A DNA stretch of 62,765 nucleotides, taken from an uncultured Spartobacteria bacterium (lineage in GTDB: Bacteria; Verrucomicrobiota; Verrucomicrobiia; Chthoniobacterales; Chthoniobacteraceae). This document shows, piece by piece, positions 18,041 through 27,600 of the stretch (positions are counted from its first letter, which is position 1; each line of letters opens with the position of its first letter). The stretch spans positions 1 to 62,765 of the forward strand of contig CAIURC010000151.1 in assembly GCA_903901425.1 (NCBI GenBank), read 5' to 3'. The translations under genes were made by a program, and so were the position numbers. The notes beneath the pieces were generated by a model, which did no database searches, was not told the DNA's origin, and saw nothing but the letters and a program-made list of their open reading frames with translations.

Positions 18041-18061
18041 TCCAGCGTGGTTAACATCCGC
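18037..18061 (+). repeat. Direct repeat TTAACATCC
   Basis: Two exact copies of TTAACATCC (18037-18045 and 18053-18061), 16 bp apart, the first overlapping the conserved element. AraC-type regulators usually bind direct repeats in such positions, so this is a possible activator site. Confidence 0.45.
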
Positions 18062-18134
18062 TCGTGAAGCGGGTTTTACTCTTCAGAGATCCAGATTTCT
18101 CAAACTGCGAGCCACTCATCCCACCCATCTTCCT

Positions 18135-19043
18135 ATGCACCACACCACCCTGCTCCACGGAATCATCCCGCCCATCGTCACTCCCCTCTTGGAGCCGGAT
18201 CGATTGGATGTCGCCGGACTGGAACGTCTGATTGAACACCTGATTTCCGGGGGCGTTCACGGGATCTTCGCCCTCGGAACCACGGGCGAAGGGCCGAGTC
18301 TGTCTTCCAGGTTGAAACGCGAACTCGTCGAACACACCTGTAAGTTTGTAAGGGGCCGGCTCCCGGTGCTGGTGGGAATCACCGATGCCGCGTATTTCGA
18401 AGCGCTGGATCTGGCGGGTTTTGCAGCGGACGCGGGGGCGCATTCGGTGGTGTGTGCGCCTCCGTTTTATTTTCCAACGGACCAGCAGGAATTGCTGCGC
18501 TATTTTCAGCAAATGGTCGCGGCACTGCCGCTGCCCCTGGTGCTCTACAACATGCCCGGCATGACCAAGACGGTGATCGAACCGGCAACCGTCCGGGCGT
18601 TGATGCAGGAAGCTCGGATCCTCGGCATCAAGGACAGTTCCGGCGACGAGTCGAACTTGGAGCAACTGGCGTCCCTGGCAAAAGAGCGGATGGATTGGAG
18701 GTTGTTTGTTGGGCCCGACGAATTGACGGAAAAGGCCGTGCTCCTTGGGGGGCATGGAGGCGTGAATGGCGCAGCCAACGTACGGCCGCGGTTGCTCGTG
18801 GATATTTACGAGGCGGCACTCCGCAAGGACATGGGCCGGCTCCGGATTTTGCAGTCGCAACTCGAGCAACTCACGCGGATCTACACCGTGGGCCGGAGTG
18901 CAGGCCGGTTCATCAACGGGATCAAGTCGGCGCTGGCGCATCTGGGCATTTGCAACGACTGCCCGGCGGAACCGTTCCAAGGTCTGGGGCCGGTGGACCA
19001 TGAAAGAGTTCGCAGCCTGCTGATGGAAGCGGCTGCCGCCTGA
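18135..19043 (+). CDS. DHDPS/N-acetylneuraminate lyase family aldolase
   Basis: A 302-aa class I aldolase of the dihydrodipicolinate synthase superfamily. GTTGE (49-52 region), catalytic Tyr138 in YNMPG and Schiff-base Lys166 in GIKDSSG are all present. Members include N-acetylneuraminate lyase, 2-keto-3-deoxy sugar acid aldolases and true DHDPS. The location between two sialidase-like proteins, a permease and a sialate O-acetylesterase-like gene argues for cleavage of a sialic acid or other keto sugar acid to pyruvate plus a second product, rather than lysine synthesis. The specificity is inference. It probably heads an operon running to 22902, with a conserved element 95 bp upstream. Confidence 0.87.
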   Translation: MHHTTLLHGIIPPIVTPLLEPDRLDVAGLERLIEHLISGGVHGIFALGTTGEGPSLSSRLKRELVEHTCKFVRGRLPVLVGITDAAYFEALDLAGFAADAGAHSVVCAPPFYFPTDQQELLRYFQQMVAALPLPLVLYNMPGMTKTVIEPATVRALMQEARILGIKDSSGDESNLEQLASLAKERMDWRLFVGPDELTEKAVLLGGHGGVNGAANVRPRLLVDIYEAALRKDMGRLRILQSQLEQLTRIYTVGRSAGRFINGIKSALAHLGICNDCPAEPFQGLGPVDHERVRSLLMEAAAA

Positions 19044-19075
19044 GCTCCCAGCGCATGATTTAAAATGTCCCCCCT

Positions 19076-21205
19076 ATGAATCAAAAAACCCAATCTCTCA
19101 TTTACGCGGTGATCCTGTCCGCGACCGGAGCGCTGCACGGTGCCGATCCGGTGACCAACTCGATTGGCATGAAACTGGTGCCGATCCAAGCCGGCACTTT
19201 CACCATGGGCCAGAACGGACCGCCGCTGGAGGACTATCTGGGCCAGAAACGGTTCAAGGACCTGCATCAGATCACCGATCGGATGGACTTCGACGAAGCC
19301 CCTGCGCACCCGGTTACGATCAGCAGGCCTTTTCTGATGGGGGTTACCGAGGTCACCGTGGGCCAGTACCGGCAGTTCGATCCTGAGTTCAAAAAAAACG
19401 ATCCGAAGCAGAAACCCGCGGAGGACGACGCCGCAACGGGAATCAGTTGGGAGAAGGCCGTGGAGTATTGCGAGTGGCTCTCCAAAAAGGAGGGCAAGCC
19501 CTATCGTTTGCCGACCGAAGCCGAGTGGGAATACGCCTGCCGTGCCGGAACCACCACGCTTTTTCACACGGGCGACACGTTGCCAGACAGATTCCAGAAA
19601 TGGTTCGGGGACGAAAATTTTCGAGGTGTTTATTTTCCGCCGGGGCCGATGCCCGCGGTGTACGACTGGCGAAGTGCAGGCAAGCCGGTGCCGGAACAGT
19701 TGGCGTTTGGTCAGGTGGTTGGAGGCCAGTACACCGTGGAACAGGCGCGGGCAGGCGGGCCCGGTTCCCTGCAGGTGGCACAACAAACCGCCAACGCGTG
19801 GGGGTTGCACGACATGCACGGGAATGTGGCCGAATGGTGTCTGGACTGGTATGGCCCCTATGAAGGTACCCCGCAAACCGACCCCACGGGACGCGTGGAT
19901 GGGGACTGCCGCGTTTTTCGGGGCGGTTTCCATTCGTCCATGATCCGCTTTTTGCGCTCGGCCAACCGCGGTTCCTGGGTGCAGAACGCGCCCAGCGAAC
20001 GGATTGGATTCCGCGTGGTGCAGGCGGCACTTCCAAAGACTGCGCCGATGCCTCTCGCGCCGCCTCCCTTAAACGCGCAAAACGTCAGGCAAGAGGTGGC
20101 CGCATCGAAGTCGCTGCCCGCGAACACGCCGTTTTTTGAGGGGCCGCGTCCTTTTGTGCGGATTCCGGACGGCGCGGTCGGGCCGGTTTTCATCAGCCAG
20201 AACCACAGTCCGTCGATCACCGAGTGTCCGAACGGGGATCTGCTCGCGGTGTGGTTTTCGACGATGGGAGAGACGGACCTTGCCACCTCGGTTGCTGGTG
20301 CGCGGCTGCGCTTGGGAGCAAAGGAATGGGAGCCAGCCTCGTCTTTCTGGGATGCCATGGATGTGAACGATCACGCCCCCAAAATTTGGTGGGACGGCGA
20401 AAAGACGCTTTTTCATTTTGTGGAGTCGCGCCAACACGGGCCAAATTTGGTACGGTGTTCGGCGGACAACGGCGTGACCTGGAGCAAAGCCGAGCCGTTT
20501 CGAGAGTCGGGAGAGTCCTCGGGAAACCCGATCCAGACGCGGTCTGGAGCGATTGCACTTCCGTACGACAGCGCGGGCCTGTCGGTCAGCCGGGATCACG
20601 GTCGGACGTGGAGTGAGGCGGGCCGTCATATGCGAGGTTCCGACCATGTATCACCGGGAGGAAAGGGGCCGTGCATTGCCGGGATTCATGCGCCCATCGT
20701 GGAGCTTGCAGATGGTCGGCTCATGGCGTTTGGGCGGTTGGCACCGGAGGATCCGACGCAAAAACTTTTTGATCTGAAAATGCCGATTAGTTATTCGAGC
20801 GACCTCGGTCAGACATGGGAGTGGGCAATCAGCGAGTTCCCGGTGGTGAGCAACGTGCAGCGACCGGCCATGATCCGGCTTCAGGAGGGGCCCATCGTGC
20901 TCTGTTCATTTACGGACCAATGGCGCGAATGGAAAAACCGGAAGGGCATGACCTTCAAGTCCCGCGACGGTGACTACACCGGGTATGGTCTGTATGCGGC
21001 GGTGAGTTACGACGAAGGCAAGACGTGGCCCGACCGGCGGCTGATTGCGCCCGAGGGGAAAAGGATGGCCGACGGGTACGGCTACCTTGCGATGACGCAG
21101 AGCCGGGATGGAAAGATCCAGTTGGTGACGAGCCAGAACCATTATGCGTTCAACCTCGCGTGGGTGAAAGGTTTGCCAGGCCTGCCGCCGCTTCCAAAGA
21201 AATAA
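19076..21205 (+). CDS. FGE-like/sialidase (BNR) fusion protein, paralogue 2
   Basis: A 709-aa paralogue of the 14542 protein, 32 bp after the aldolase. Signal peptide (MNQKTQSLIYAVILSATGAL then HG). The FGE-like domain covers about residues 25-325 (NSIGMKLVPIQAGTFTMG, YRLPTEAEWEYACRAG, HDMHGNVAEWCLDW). Here too the RGGFHSSMIRFLRSANR segment lacks the catalytic cysteines of FGE. The propeller (about 355-700) carries four Asp boxes (SADNGVTW, SRDHGRTW, SSDLGQTW, SYDEGKTW) and a VRIP block. It differs from the first copy by a roughly 40-residue insertion around PEQLAFGQVVGGQYTVEQAR. Two such fusions flanking the permease and aldolase suggest duplication with specialisation. Confidence 0.85.
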   Translation: MNQKTQSLIYAVILSATGALHGADPVTNSIGMKLVPIQAGTFTMGQNGPPLEDYLGQKRFKDLHQITDRMDFDEAPAHPVTISRPFLMGVTEVTVGQYRQFDPEFKKNDPKQKPAEDDAATGISWEKAVEYCEWLSKKEGKPYRLPTEAEWEYACRAGTTTLFHTGDTLPDRFQKWFGDENFRGVYFPPGPMPAVYDWRSAGKPVPEQLAFGQVVGGQYTVEQARAGGPGSLQVAQQTANAWGLHDMHGNVAEWCLDWYGPYEGTPQTDPTGRVDGDCRVFRGGFHSSMIRFLRSANRGSWVQNAPSERIGFRVVQAALPKTAPMPLAPPPLNAQNVRQEVAASKSLPANTPFFEGPRPFVRIPDGAVGPVFISQNHSPSITECPNGDLLAVWFSTMGETDLATSVAGARLRLGAKEWEPASSFWDAMDVNDHAPKIWWDGEKTLFHFVESRQHGPNLVRCSADNGVTWSKAEPFRESGESSGNPIQTRSGAIALPYDSAGLSVSRDHGRTWSEAGRHMRGSDHVSPGGKGPCIAGIHAPIVELADGRLMAFGRLAPEDPTQKLFDLKMPISYSSDLGQTWEWAISEFPVVSNVQRPAMIRLQEGPIVLCSFTDQWREWKNRKGMTFKSRDGDYTGYGLYAAVSYDEGKTWPDRRLIAPEGKRMADGYGYLAMTQSRDGKIQLVTSQNHYAFNLAWVKGLPGLPPLPKK

Positions 21206-21336
21206 AAGAAACAGGGATCCGAAGGGAAAGTGACGCAGTGTGAAAGGTGAGACGGAATTTCCCTGAGATCCGCCCGAGCAGAGTCCCGCGCCAGGAGACC
21301 GTTTTTCCCCATCCATAAAAGCCCCATCCTAACCCC

Positions 21337-22902
21337 ATGACACCGAACAAGTTGTTTTCCATTGGAATGCTGGTTTTGAGCGCATTTCCTCTTCAGGCTG
21401 CGCTGAAACTCCCGGCGATTGTGTCTGATCACATGGTGCTGCAACAGAAACAGGCCAACCGGATTTGGGGCTGGGAAGAACCGGGGACTGAGGTGACGGT
21501 GGAGTTCTCGGGGCAGATCAAGAAGGGGTGTGCGGACGGAGAGGGTCGTTGGTCGGTGCAGCTGGATCCGGTGGTGGCAAACGCGCGGCCCCAGGAGCTC
21601 ATGGTGTCGTCCCCGGGCCAGAGATTGGTGGTAAAGGATGTATTGGTGGGCGAGGTATGGATGTGTTCAGGTCAGTCGAATATGCAGATGCCCGTGGCCG
21701 TGGACTGGAATGGCGACCTTGAGGCTGTGGCTGCCCACTATCCCCAACTGCGTCGGATCTGGGTGCCCCAGGTGGGCACGCAGGAGCTCCAGAGTGATTT
21801 CAAGGGGCAATGGGAAAGCGCCGTGGGCGCGACGGTGAGACCCTTCAGCGCGGTGGGGTATTTTTTTGGTCGGTACTTGCATCAGACACTCGGGGTGCCT
21901 GTAGGGCTGATTGACAATGCCTGGGGGGGATCCGCTGCTGAAGCTTGGATCCGCCGGAGCTCCCTTGAGGCCGATCCACGGTTTGAGCGGCTCATGGAAA
22001 TCACGCGGAAGACGGAGGAATACAACGCAAGCGAGAAAGCGCAGACCGATTTTGAGGCCGCCAAGGAAAAACACAAAGGGTTGGTGGAGCAGGCCAAGGC
22101 TGAGGGAAAACCGATTCCGCCTCCGCCGCAGGGCCCCGAGGATTGGATGAAAGGCAAAGGCCGGCCAGGCAACATCTTTGCAGGCGTGCTGCATCCGATG
22201 CTTGGGTACGGCATCAAGGGGGTGATCTGGTACCAGGGCGAGTCGAACACGGGGCGTGCTTGGGAGTACCGCGCGCTGTTTCCGTTCCTGATCGAACAGT
22301 GGCGCAAGGAGTGGCAGCAACCGGAAATGCCGTTCTACTGGGTCCAACTGGCGGATTACATGGCGGAGTCCAAGGAACCAGGGGAGAGCAACTGGGCCGA
22401 GCTGCGGGAGGCCCAGACCCGGACGCTGGCGCTTCCGAACACGGGACAGGCGGTCATCATCGATCTCGGGGAGGGCAAGGACATTCATCCCAAGAACAAG
22501 CATGACGTGGCTGCGCGTCTGGTGCGCTGGGCCCTTGCAAAAGATTACGGGGTTCGGATCGCACACCGCAGTCCGGAGTACAAGTCCATGGAGGTTCAGG
22601 GGAACAAGGTGGTGGTGACCGTGGATTGTTTTGGAAGCAGACTGCGTGCGTTTGACGTCGAGGAAGCCCGCGGCTTTGCGTTGTGCGGGGAAGACCGGGT
22701 CTGGCATTGGGCCACGGGCCTGATCCTGGGTGGAGACAAGGTGGAGTTGAGCTGTCCGGAGGTTTCCAAGCCCATGGCCGTGAGGTATGGTTGGGCCAAC
22801 AACCCGGTGTGCAACCTCACTAGCATGGAAGGACTGCCGCTCACCCCGTTCCGCACGGATGAATTCGAGATGATCACCCAGCCTAAGTCAGGCGCGAAAT
22901 AG
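21337..22902 (+). CDS. Sialate O-acetylesterase-like (SASA) enzyme
   Basis: A 521-aa secreted SGNH-type esterase. A signal peptide (MTPNKLFSIGMLVLSAFPLQ then A) precedes an Ig-like N-terminal region, then the catalytic block GEVWMCSGQSNMQMPV with Ser113 in GQSNM. A WYQGESN block and a late KDIHPKNKHD motif supplying Asp/His complete the site. Such enzymes remove O-acetyl groups from sialic acids, but related ones deacetylate xylan and other glycans. It is the last gene of the sialidase/aldolase segment. Deacetylation would make substrates accessible to the sialidase-like proteins, a reading that depends on context. Confidence 0.9.
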   Translation: MTPNKLFSIGMLVLSAFPLQAALKLPAIVSDHMVLQQKQANRIWGWEEPGTEVTVEFSGQIKKGCADGEGRWSVQLDPVVANARPQELMVSSPGQRLVVKDVLVGEVWMCSGQSNMQMPVAVDWNGDLEAVAAHYPQLRRIWVPQVGTQELQSDFKGQWESAVGATVRPFSAVGYFFGRYLHQTLGVPVGLIDNAWGGSAAEAWIRRSSLEADPRFERLMEITRKTEEYNASEKAQTDFEAAKEKHKGLVEQAKAEGKPIPPPPQGPEDWMKGKGRPGNIFAGVLHPMLGYGIKGVIWYQGESNTGRAWEYRALFPFLIEQWRKEWQQPEMPFYWVQLADYMAESKEPGESNWAELREAQTRTLALPNTGQAVIIDLGEGKDIHPKNKHDVAARLVRWALAKDYGVRIAHRSPEYKSMEVQGNKVVVTVDCFGSRLRAFDVEEARGFALCGEDRVWHWATGLILGGDKVELSCPEVSKPMAVRYGWANNPVCNLTSMEGLPLTPFRTDEFEMITQPKSGAK

Positions 22903-23007
22903 GGGGACACGGAATGTCCAGCGTTTTCGGGGGGACTTGAGAGAAGGGCCTTTGGGGCCCGGAGTCTTCAGGAAGGCGGGTTGTGTGGTTGGGCGCAACC
23001 CTGCTCG

Positions 23008-23127
23008 GGAAGGCGCCAAAGCCAGCGGTTGTGAATGCCTTGCAAGCGCCTCGGTAAACCAGATGCGCGCCGTTTCATGGCCGGGAGCCTCGTGCACCTC
23101 CACCTAAACAAGGAAAGTCGTGTCAAT
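23008..23127 (-). pseudogene. Remnant of a PIN-domain (VapC-like) toxin
   Basis: Directly overlapping the antitoxin stop codon, the minus strand reads IDTTFLV, an in-frame amber codon (23104-23106), then VEVHEAPGHETARIW and LALAP. This is the expected start of a PIN toxin, including the first catalytic Asp, followed by its usual EVxExPGHxxA region. No start codon is intact, a stop interrupts it, and after LALAP the frame no longer resembles a PIN protein. It is best read as a dead toxin, by analogy with family patterns I know; a profile search would decide. Confidence 0.55.
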
Positions 23128-23371
23128 CCCTTGGATCAAGAGGTTCGAGGAGGCCCTCCAAAAGTTCACCCCAGCCCGACCATGGCTGGAGAACAGCTCC
23201 CAACGAGGAAGGCTTGAGATCTCGTAAACTCCTTGGGGGGCGGATCCTCGACTGTCGGTAGAGTTCCATGGCCTCGCGCAAAAGTTCGGAAGTAGGCCGG
23301 TCCTGTTCCCGCGCATAGCGCTGAAAATCCGCCCACACCAGTTCACTGACGTCGAGGGTGATGGTCTTCAT
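23123..23371 (-). CDS. Ribbon-helix-helix antitoxin-like protein
   Basis: An 82-aa protein. MKTITLDVSELVWADFQRYA is a beta strand plus helix of a CopG/Arc-type ribbon-helix-helix DNA-binding fold, followed by the second helix TSELLREAMELYRQS. The C-terminal part (RSLRDLKPSSLGAVLQPW ... ELLEGLLEP) is the usual toxin-binding tail of antitoxins paired with PIN toxins. The start at 23371 sits inside a perfect 16-bp palindrome, a likely self-operator. The partner toxin downstream appears broken, so this may be an orphan antitoxin. The frame continues upstream to 23560 but that part is not protein-like. Confidence 0.75.
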   Translation of the reverse strand: MKTITLDVSELVWADFQRYAREQDRPTSELLREAMELYRQSRIRPPRSLRDLKPSSLGAVLQPWSGWGELLEGLLEPLDPRD

Positions 23372-23385
23372 CTCTTGTAAGAGAT
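23370..23385. promoter_or_regulatory. Perfect palindrome at antitoxin start
   Basis: ATCTCTT-GT-AAGAGAT, 7-bp arms with a 2-bp centre, overlapping the first two bases of the antitoxin start codon. The position and symmetry fit an operator for a ribbon-helix-helix dimer repressing its own gene. Confidence 0.6.
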
Positions 23386-23592
23386 ATTGGTAGGATGGCG
23401 CGTCAAGTGGATGCCGGGTGACTCGAAAGAATTGGCACGGGACCCCATGATGGAATCTGGCCCGAGGGCGGGGTGTTTTTTTCAAAAAAGAAAAGAAGGG
23501 CATTCCTCGGAGACTTTCTGGGGCGCAGTGGAGTTGTAAATGGGTAGGAGGTCCTACCAAAAATTATTGAAAAAGTCTAAGAATGGGGTGTA

Positions 23593-24678
23593 ATGGAGAA
23601 TATAGCTTGTATGCCTGCTTTTCGTTTTCCCCTGGTTCCCTCCCTGTGCCCGCTTTCAAGCCGTGGCACTTCACATCCACAGAGCCGATCCCCGGTTGCG
23701 CGTGCCATCCTCTACATGGCGTTCCTCGGTTTCGGACTTCCAGCAGTCCGCGCGGAAGAGCGATTGCTCCTGGCTGCCGACAATCAGGTGGTGGAGGTCA
23801 ACCGGGCTGGTCGGGTGACGGATTTGCTCTCAAAACAGGGGCACGGCGGAATTTATGAGGCGTGGCGTCTCCCGGACGGTGGAATTGCCTATGCGCACTC
23901 GAAGGGATTGGCGGTTTTCGATGCCCAGAAGAAACTGGTGCTGGCCCATGCTGCGCGGGCCGGTTCCAAGGGGACGGAAGCGAACGGGTGTGCCGTGCTG
24001 GAGGGAGGCGACCGGTTTGCCTTGGTGGATGCGGGCGTGAACCAGATTCGGGTGGTGGACCGTTCGGGTATGGTCTGCAGTGAGACGCCGCTGCCTGCGT
24101 TGGACGAATTGCCAACGCATTCCCGGTACCGGACGGTCCGGGCGGTTCCGGGTGAGAAGGCGTTTTGGGTGACGCAGTACAGTCGGAAAATGGTGCTCAA
24201 GGTGGAGGAGGGGAGTGGCAGGGTGTTGGAGGCGCGGGATCTGGATGCGCTTTTAAAGCCGAAGGTTTCTGGGCCTGCGTTTAGCGCCTTGCCCTTGCCG
24301 GGAGGCGGTCTTTGGGTGGCGACCTCCACGGGCAAGCAGTTGGTGAAGATTGGGGGGCAGGGGGAAGTGGAGCAGGTGTTGAACGCGAGCGACCTGGGAT
24401 TGAGCTGCAGGTATCTTTTGGGGACCCAGCAGCTTGAAAACGGGCATCTGATGGTTTCCTGCGGAGATTACCATCTGAAGGCGGCTGAGGAGGGCCTCGA
24501 TCTGGTGGCCGAGCTGGATCAGAAAAACACAGTGATCTGGCGTTTGACCCGTTCGCAGTTGATCGAACAGGTCGACGGGCACGTGGAACCGAAAACGGGT
24601 CTGGAGGAAATGCGGGTCACCCATGTGCATGTGTATGACAGCGGGCGGCTTTCGGGCGTGTTGAATGTGCTCCGGTAA
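23593..24678 (+). CDS. Secreted beta-propeller protein
   Basis: A 361-aa protein. A hydrophobic export segment around residues 36-54 ends in AVRA, followed by repeated strand motifs such as RLLLAADNQVVEVNRAGRV, GGIYEAWRLPDGGIAYA and GGGLWVATSTGKQLVKIGGQGEV, which are typical of PQQ/NHL-like propellers. No catalytic residues are recognised. It is the first gene of an operon with the DUF1549/DUF1553, DUF1501 and cytochrome/LRR genes (12-bp gap to the next). A later Met (residue 7 or 42) could be the real start. It may be a scaffold or ligand-binding component of that secreted system. Confidence 0.75.
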   Translation: MENIACMPAFRFPLVPSLCPLSSRGTSHPQSRSPVARAILYMAFLGFGLPAVRAEERLLLAADNQVVEVNRAGRVTDLLSKQGHGGIYEAWRLPDGGIAYAHSKGLAVFDAQKKLVLAHAARAGSKGTEANGCAVLEGGDRFALVDAGVNQIRVVDRSGMVCSETPLPALDELPTHSRYRTVRAVPGEKAFWVTQYSRKMVLKVEEGSGRVLEARDLDALLKPKVSGPAFSALPLPGGGLWVATSTGKQLVKIGGQGEVEQVLNASDLGLSCRYLLGTQQLENGHLMVSCGDYHLKAAEEGLDLVAELDQKNTVIWRLTRSQLIEQVDGHVEPKTGLEEMRVTHVHVYDSGRLSGVLNVLR

Positions 24679-24690
24679 CGCGTTTGGATT

Positions 24691-27600
24691 ATGGCGTCAA
24701 ATTCCCAGAGGCGGTCTGCAGGGTTTGGAGTGGGATCGGGCATTGCGGCATTGTGGTGCAGCGCCGCGATGGCGGTTTCCGGGCAGGTCCCTGCCGTCCC
24801 AAAAGCTCAGGAGCCGGCCGTGCCTCCGGGGCATCCCGAGGTTTCCAAACCGGCGGTGCAGAAGGCGTCCGTCAAACCGGCATTCGATCTGGCCGAGCGT
24901 GCCAAATGGTGGAGTTTTCAACCGATTCAGAGTCCGCCCTTGCCCCGAGGGGAGGCGCAGACGGGGCATCCCGTGGATGCGTTCATCCGGGTGGGCCTGG
25001 ACAAGCTGGGCATTCCCGCGGCGCCTTCTGCGAGCCGGGGGGAGTTGTTGCGACGTCTGAAGGTGGTGCTTCAGGGTTTGCTGCCCACCGGGACCGAGTA
25101 CGAGGAGTTTGCCCTAGACGATGCGCCGGACGCCTATGAAAAGCTGGTGGATCGACTGCTGGCTTCGCCGCGGTTTGGCGAGCGCTGGGCCCAGCACTGG
25201 CTGGATTTGATGCGGTATTCGGACAGCTATGGAAAGCAGTTCAACATGCCGAACTTTCAGGCCTGGGTGTACCGGGATTACGTGATTCGTGCATTCAACG
25301 ACGATGTGCCCTACCGCCAGTTTTTGGCGGAGCATCTGGCCGGCGATTTTCCAGAGTTTGACCGCTGGGCGGCTGGCCGGGCGCGTCATGAATCGGTGAT
25401 TGGCACGAGCTTCTTCACGTTGGCAGCCGAGGACGGAGACGAGCTGGACCGGGAGGAGATGGTGAAAAAGACGACCTCCAGCAACATCGATGTGTTTGGG
25501 AAAGCCTTTCAGGGGCTGACGATTGCGTGTGCGGAATGCCATGACCACAAGTTTGATGCCGTCCGGCAGGCCGATTACTATGCGCTCAAAGGCGTGTTTG
25601 AGAGTGTCCGGCCCGCGGGCCATCCAGTGGAAGCCTTCCCCGGTTTGACTGCCACCAAAGCTGAAATCGGTGCCCTCAAAAAACAGGTGCGCGCGGAGCT
25701 GGGAGCGGTCTGGAAACGGGATGCTGCTCAGGCTGCGGAGCGTCTTCAAGAGACGGTACGCTGGGTTCAGAGCGATGCCCTCCGAGAACCCCTGGCCGAT
25801 GCGTTCAAGAAGATCCGGGCGGGTGCCAATCCCGGCACGGATCCAGCGGTGGTGAGCCTGTTGCGCGAAAAAATCAGCGACTCGGACCTGCGCGGAAGGG
25901 TGCTGGGTGCGCTGAGCAGAAACCGGCCCCAAGATATTTTGTCTGATGCATTTGGGATTTGGAGTGTCCAGCCGGGTTTTCCCAACGGATGGGCGACTGA
26001 GGAGAAAGCGGGGGCGGATCTCCAATATCTGAAGTCCGCCTGGGCCAAGCGTGCGAAGGCGGGACCCGTGTCGGTGCACCGGTTCAAGAGTCAGGCGGAT
26101 CTGGCTGGATGGCGGATCACGGGAGACGGATTTGCGGAGGGGGTGAGCAGACCGGGAGATTTTGCTCTGGCTCCGGAGGGGGATGTTTTGTTGACGGGCG
26201 TGTATCCCGCGGGTCTCTACAGTCACCTGATCTCAAGTAAGCTTGGAGGGCATCTGATATCCCCGGAATGGGATTTTCCAGAAAAACGGATGGGGGTGAA
26301 GATGTCGGGATCAGGCTCCAGTCCGGCTCGGGCGGTAATGAACGGGTTTTGGTTCAGTGACGGGTCCAACGGTGACCTCAACTTTATTTTGGACGGGGTT
26401 TCCCTGCCGGAATGGATGGGGATCACGCTCTGGAAAGACCTGAGGTCGCCCCTGCATGGGATTAAACGCGGGTATTTTGAGGCCGGCACACCCGATGCAC
26501 TGCCGTATGCAGCCCGGCGCCCCCGCGCTTTTCCCACCGGGGGCAAGCAGGTGATGGAGATTGGGGAGCGAGCCCGGCGCCGGGCGTGGGTGGGGATCGA
26601 GGCGGTGAGTTTGCAGAATGTTCCCGAGGAGAGCGTGGATTCCCTTCCCTATGATGAAACGCAAATCGCGGCTTTGGCGGCCTGCCGGACACTGGCGGAG
26701 ATTGCCAGGGAGCAGAGTGCGATTCTCGAGGGAGCCGTGGATCGTTGGATGCGGGACGCGGCCTCGGATCGGGATGCGCGGATGCTTGCTTCTGCGCTGA
26801 AGCGGGGACTGCTTTCCAACACCTCTGGTCAGGTGCCTGAGGCTGTGGGAGCGCTGCTCAAACGCTACCGGGAGGTGGAGGCACAGATCCCGTTTCGATC
26901 GACGGCAGCCGGGGTGTGCGATGCGCACGCGGGACGGGATGTGCCGTTGTATGAGCGGGGTGACCACCAGAAGCTCGGGCCGGTTGTTCCGAGGGGCTAC
27001 CTGGAGGCACTCGGGATGAAGGGGGCGTTCCAAGGGCTTCCTGGGAGTGGCCGGTTGGAGCTGGCCCGGCACCTGATTTCCCCAAAAAACCCGTTCACAC
27101 GCAGGGTGGCGGTGAACCGGATCTGGCAGCAGCTTTTCGGGGAGGGACTGGTCCGCAGTCCGGATAATTTTGGGAAACTTGGGGAACAGCCGACGCATCC
27201 GGAATTGTTGGACTATCTGGCCACTCGTTTTGGGGAGGAGGACTGGTCGGTGAAACGATTGATCCGGTGGCTGGTGTTAAGCCAGACGTTCCGGCAGTCT
27301 GCGGTGGCCGTACCTGTGGCGCGTGAAAAGGATCCCGACTCGAGAGCGTGGTCCCATGCCAGACGCCGCAGACTGGACGGTGAAGCACTGCGGGATTCCT
27401 TTCTGCAGGTGGCCGGGCGGCTGGACCTGACCATGTACGGACCCCCGGTGCCGACAGCGCGGCCGCCCACCCAGCGCAAAGGCAAGTTTTTTTACACCCC
27501 GCCGGAGGGCGATGTTTTTGGCGGGAACCGGAGGAGCATCTATCTGCATGCGGACAAAAACTATCCCTACTATCTGTTCGGGATTTTTGACCGGCCGGCT

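Noticed and set aside
18135-19043. Housekeeping lysine-pathway DHDPS (dapA)
   Set aside because: The family motifs alone would allow it, but the neighbours are sialidase-like, permease and acetylesterase genes, so a catabolic aldolase is the better reading.
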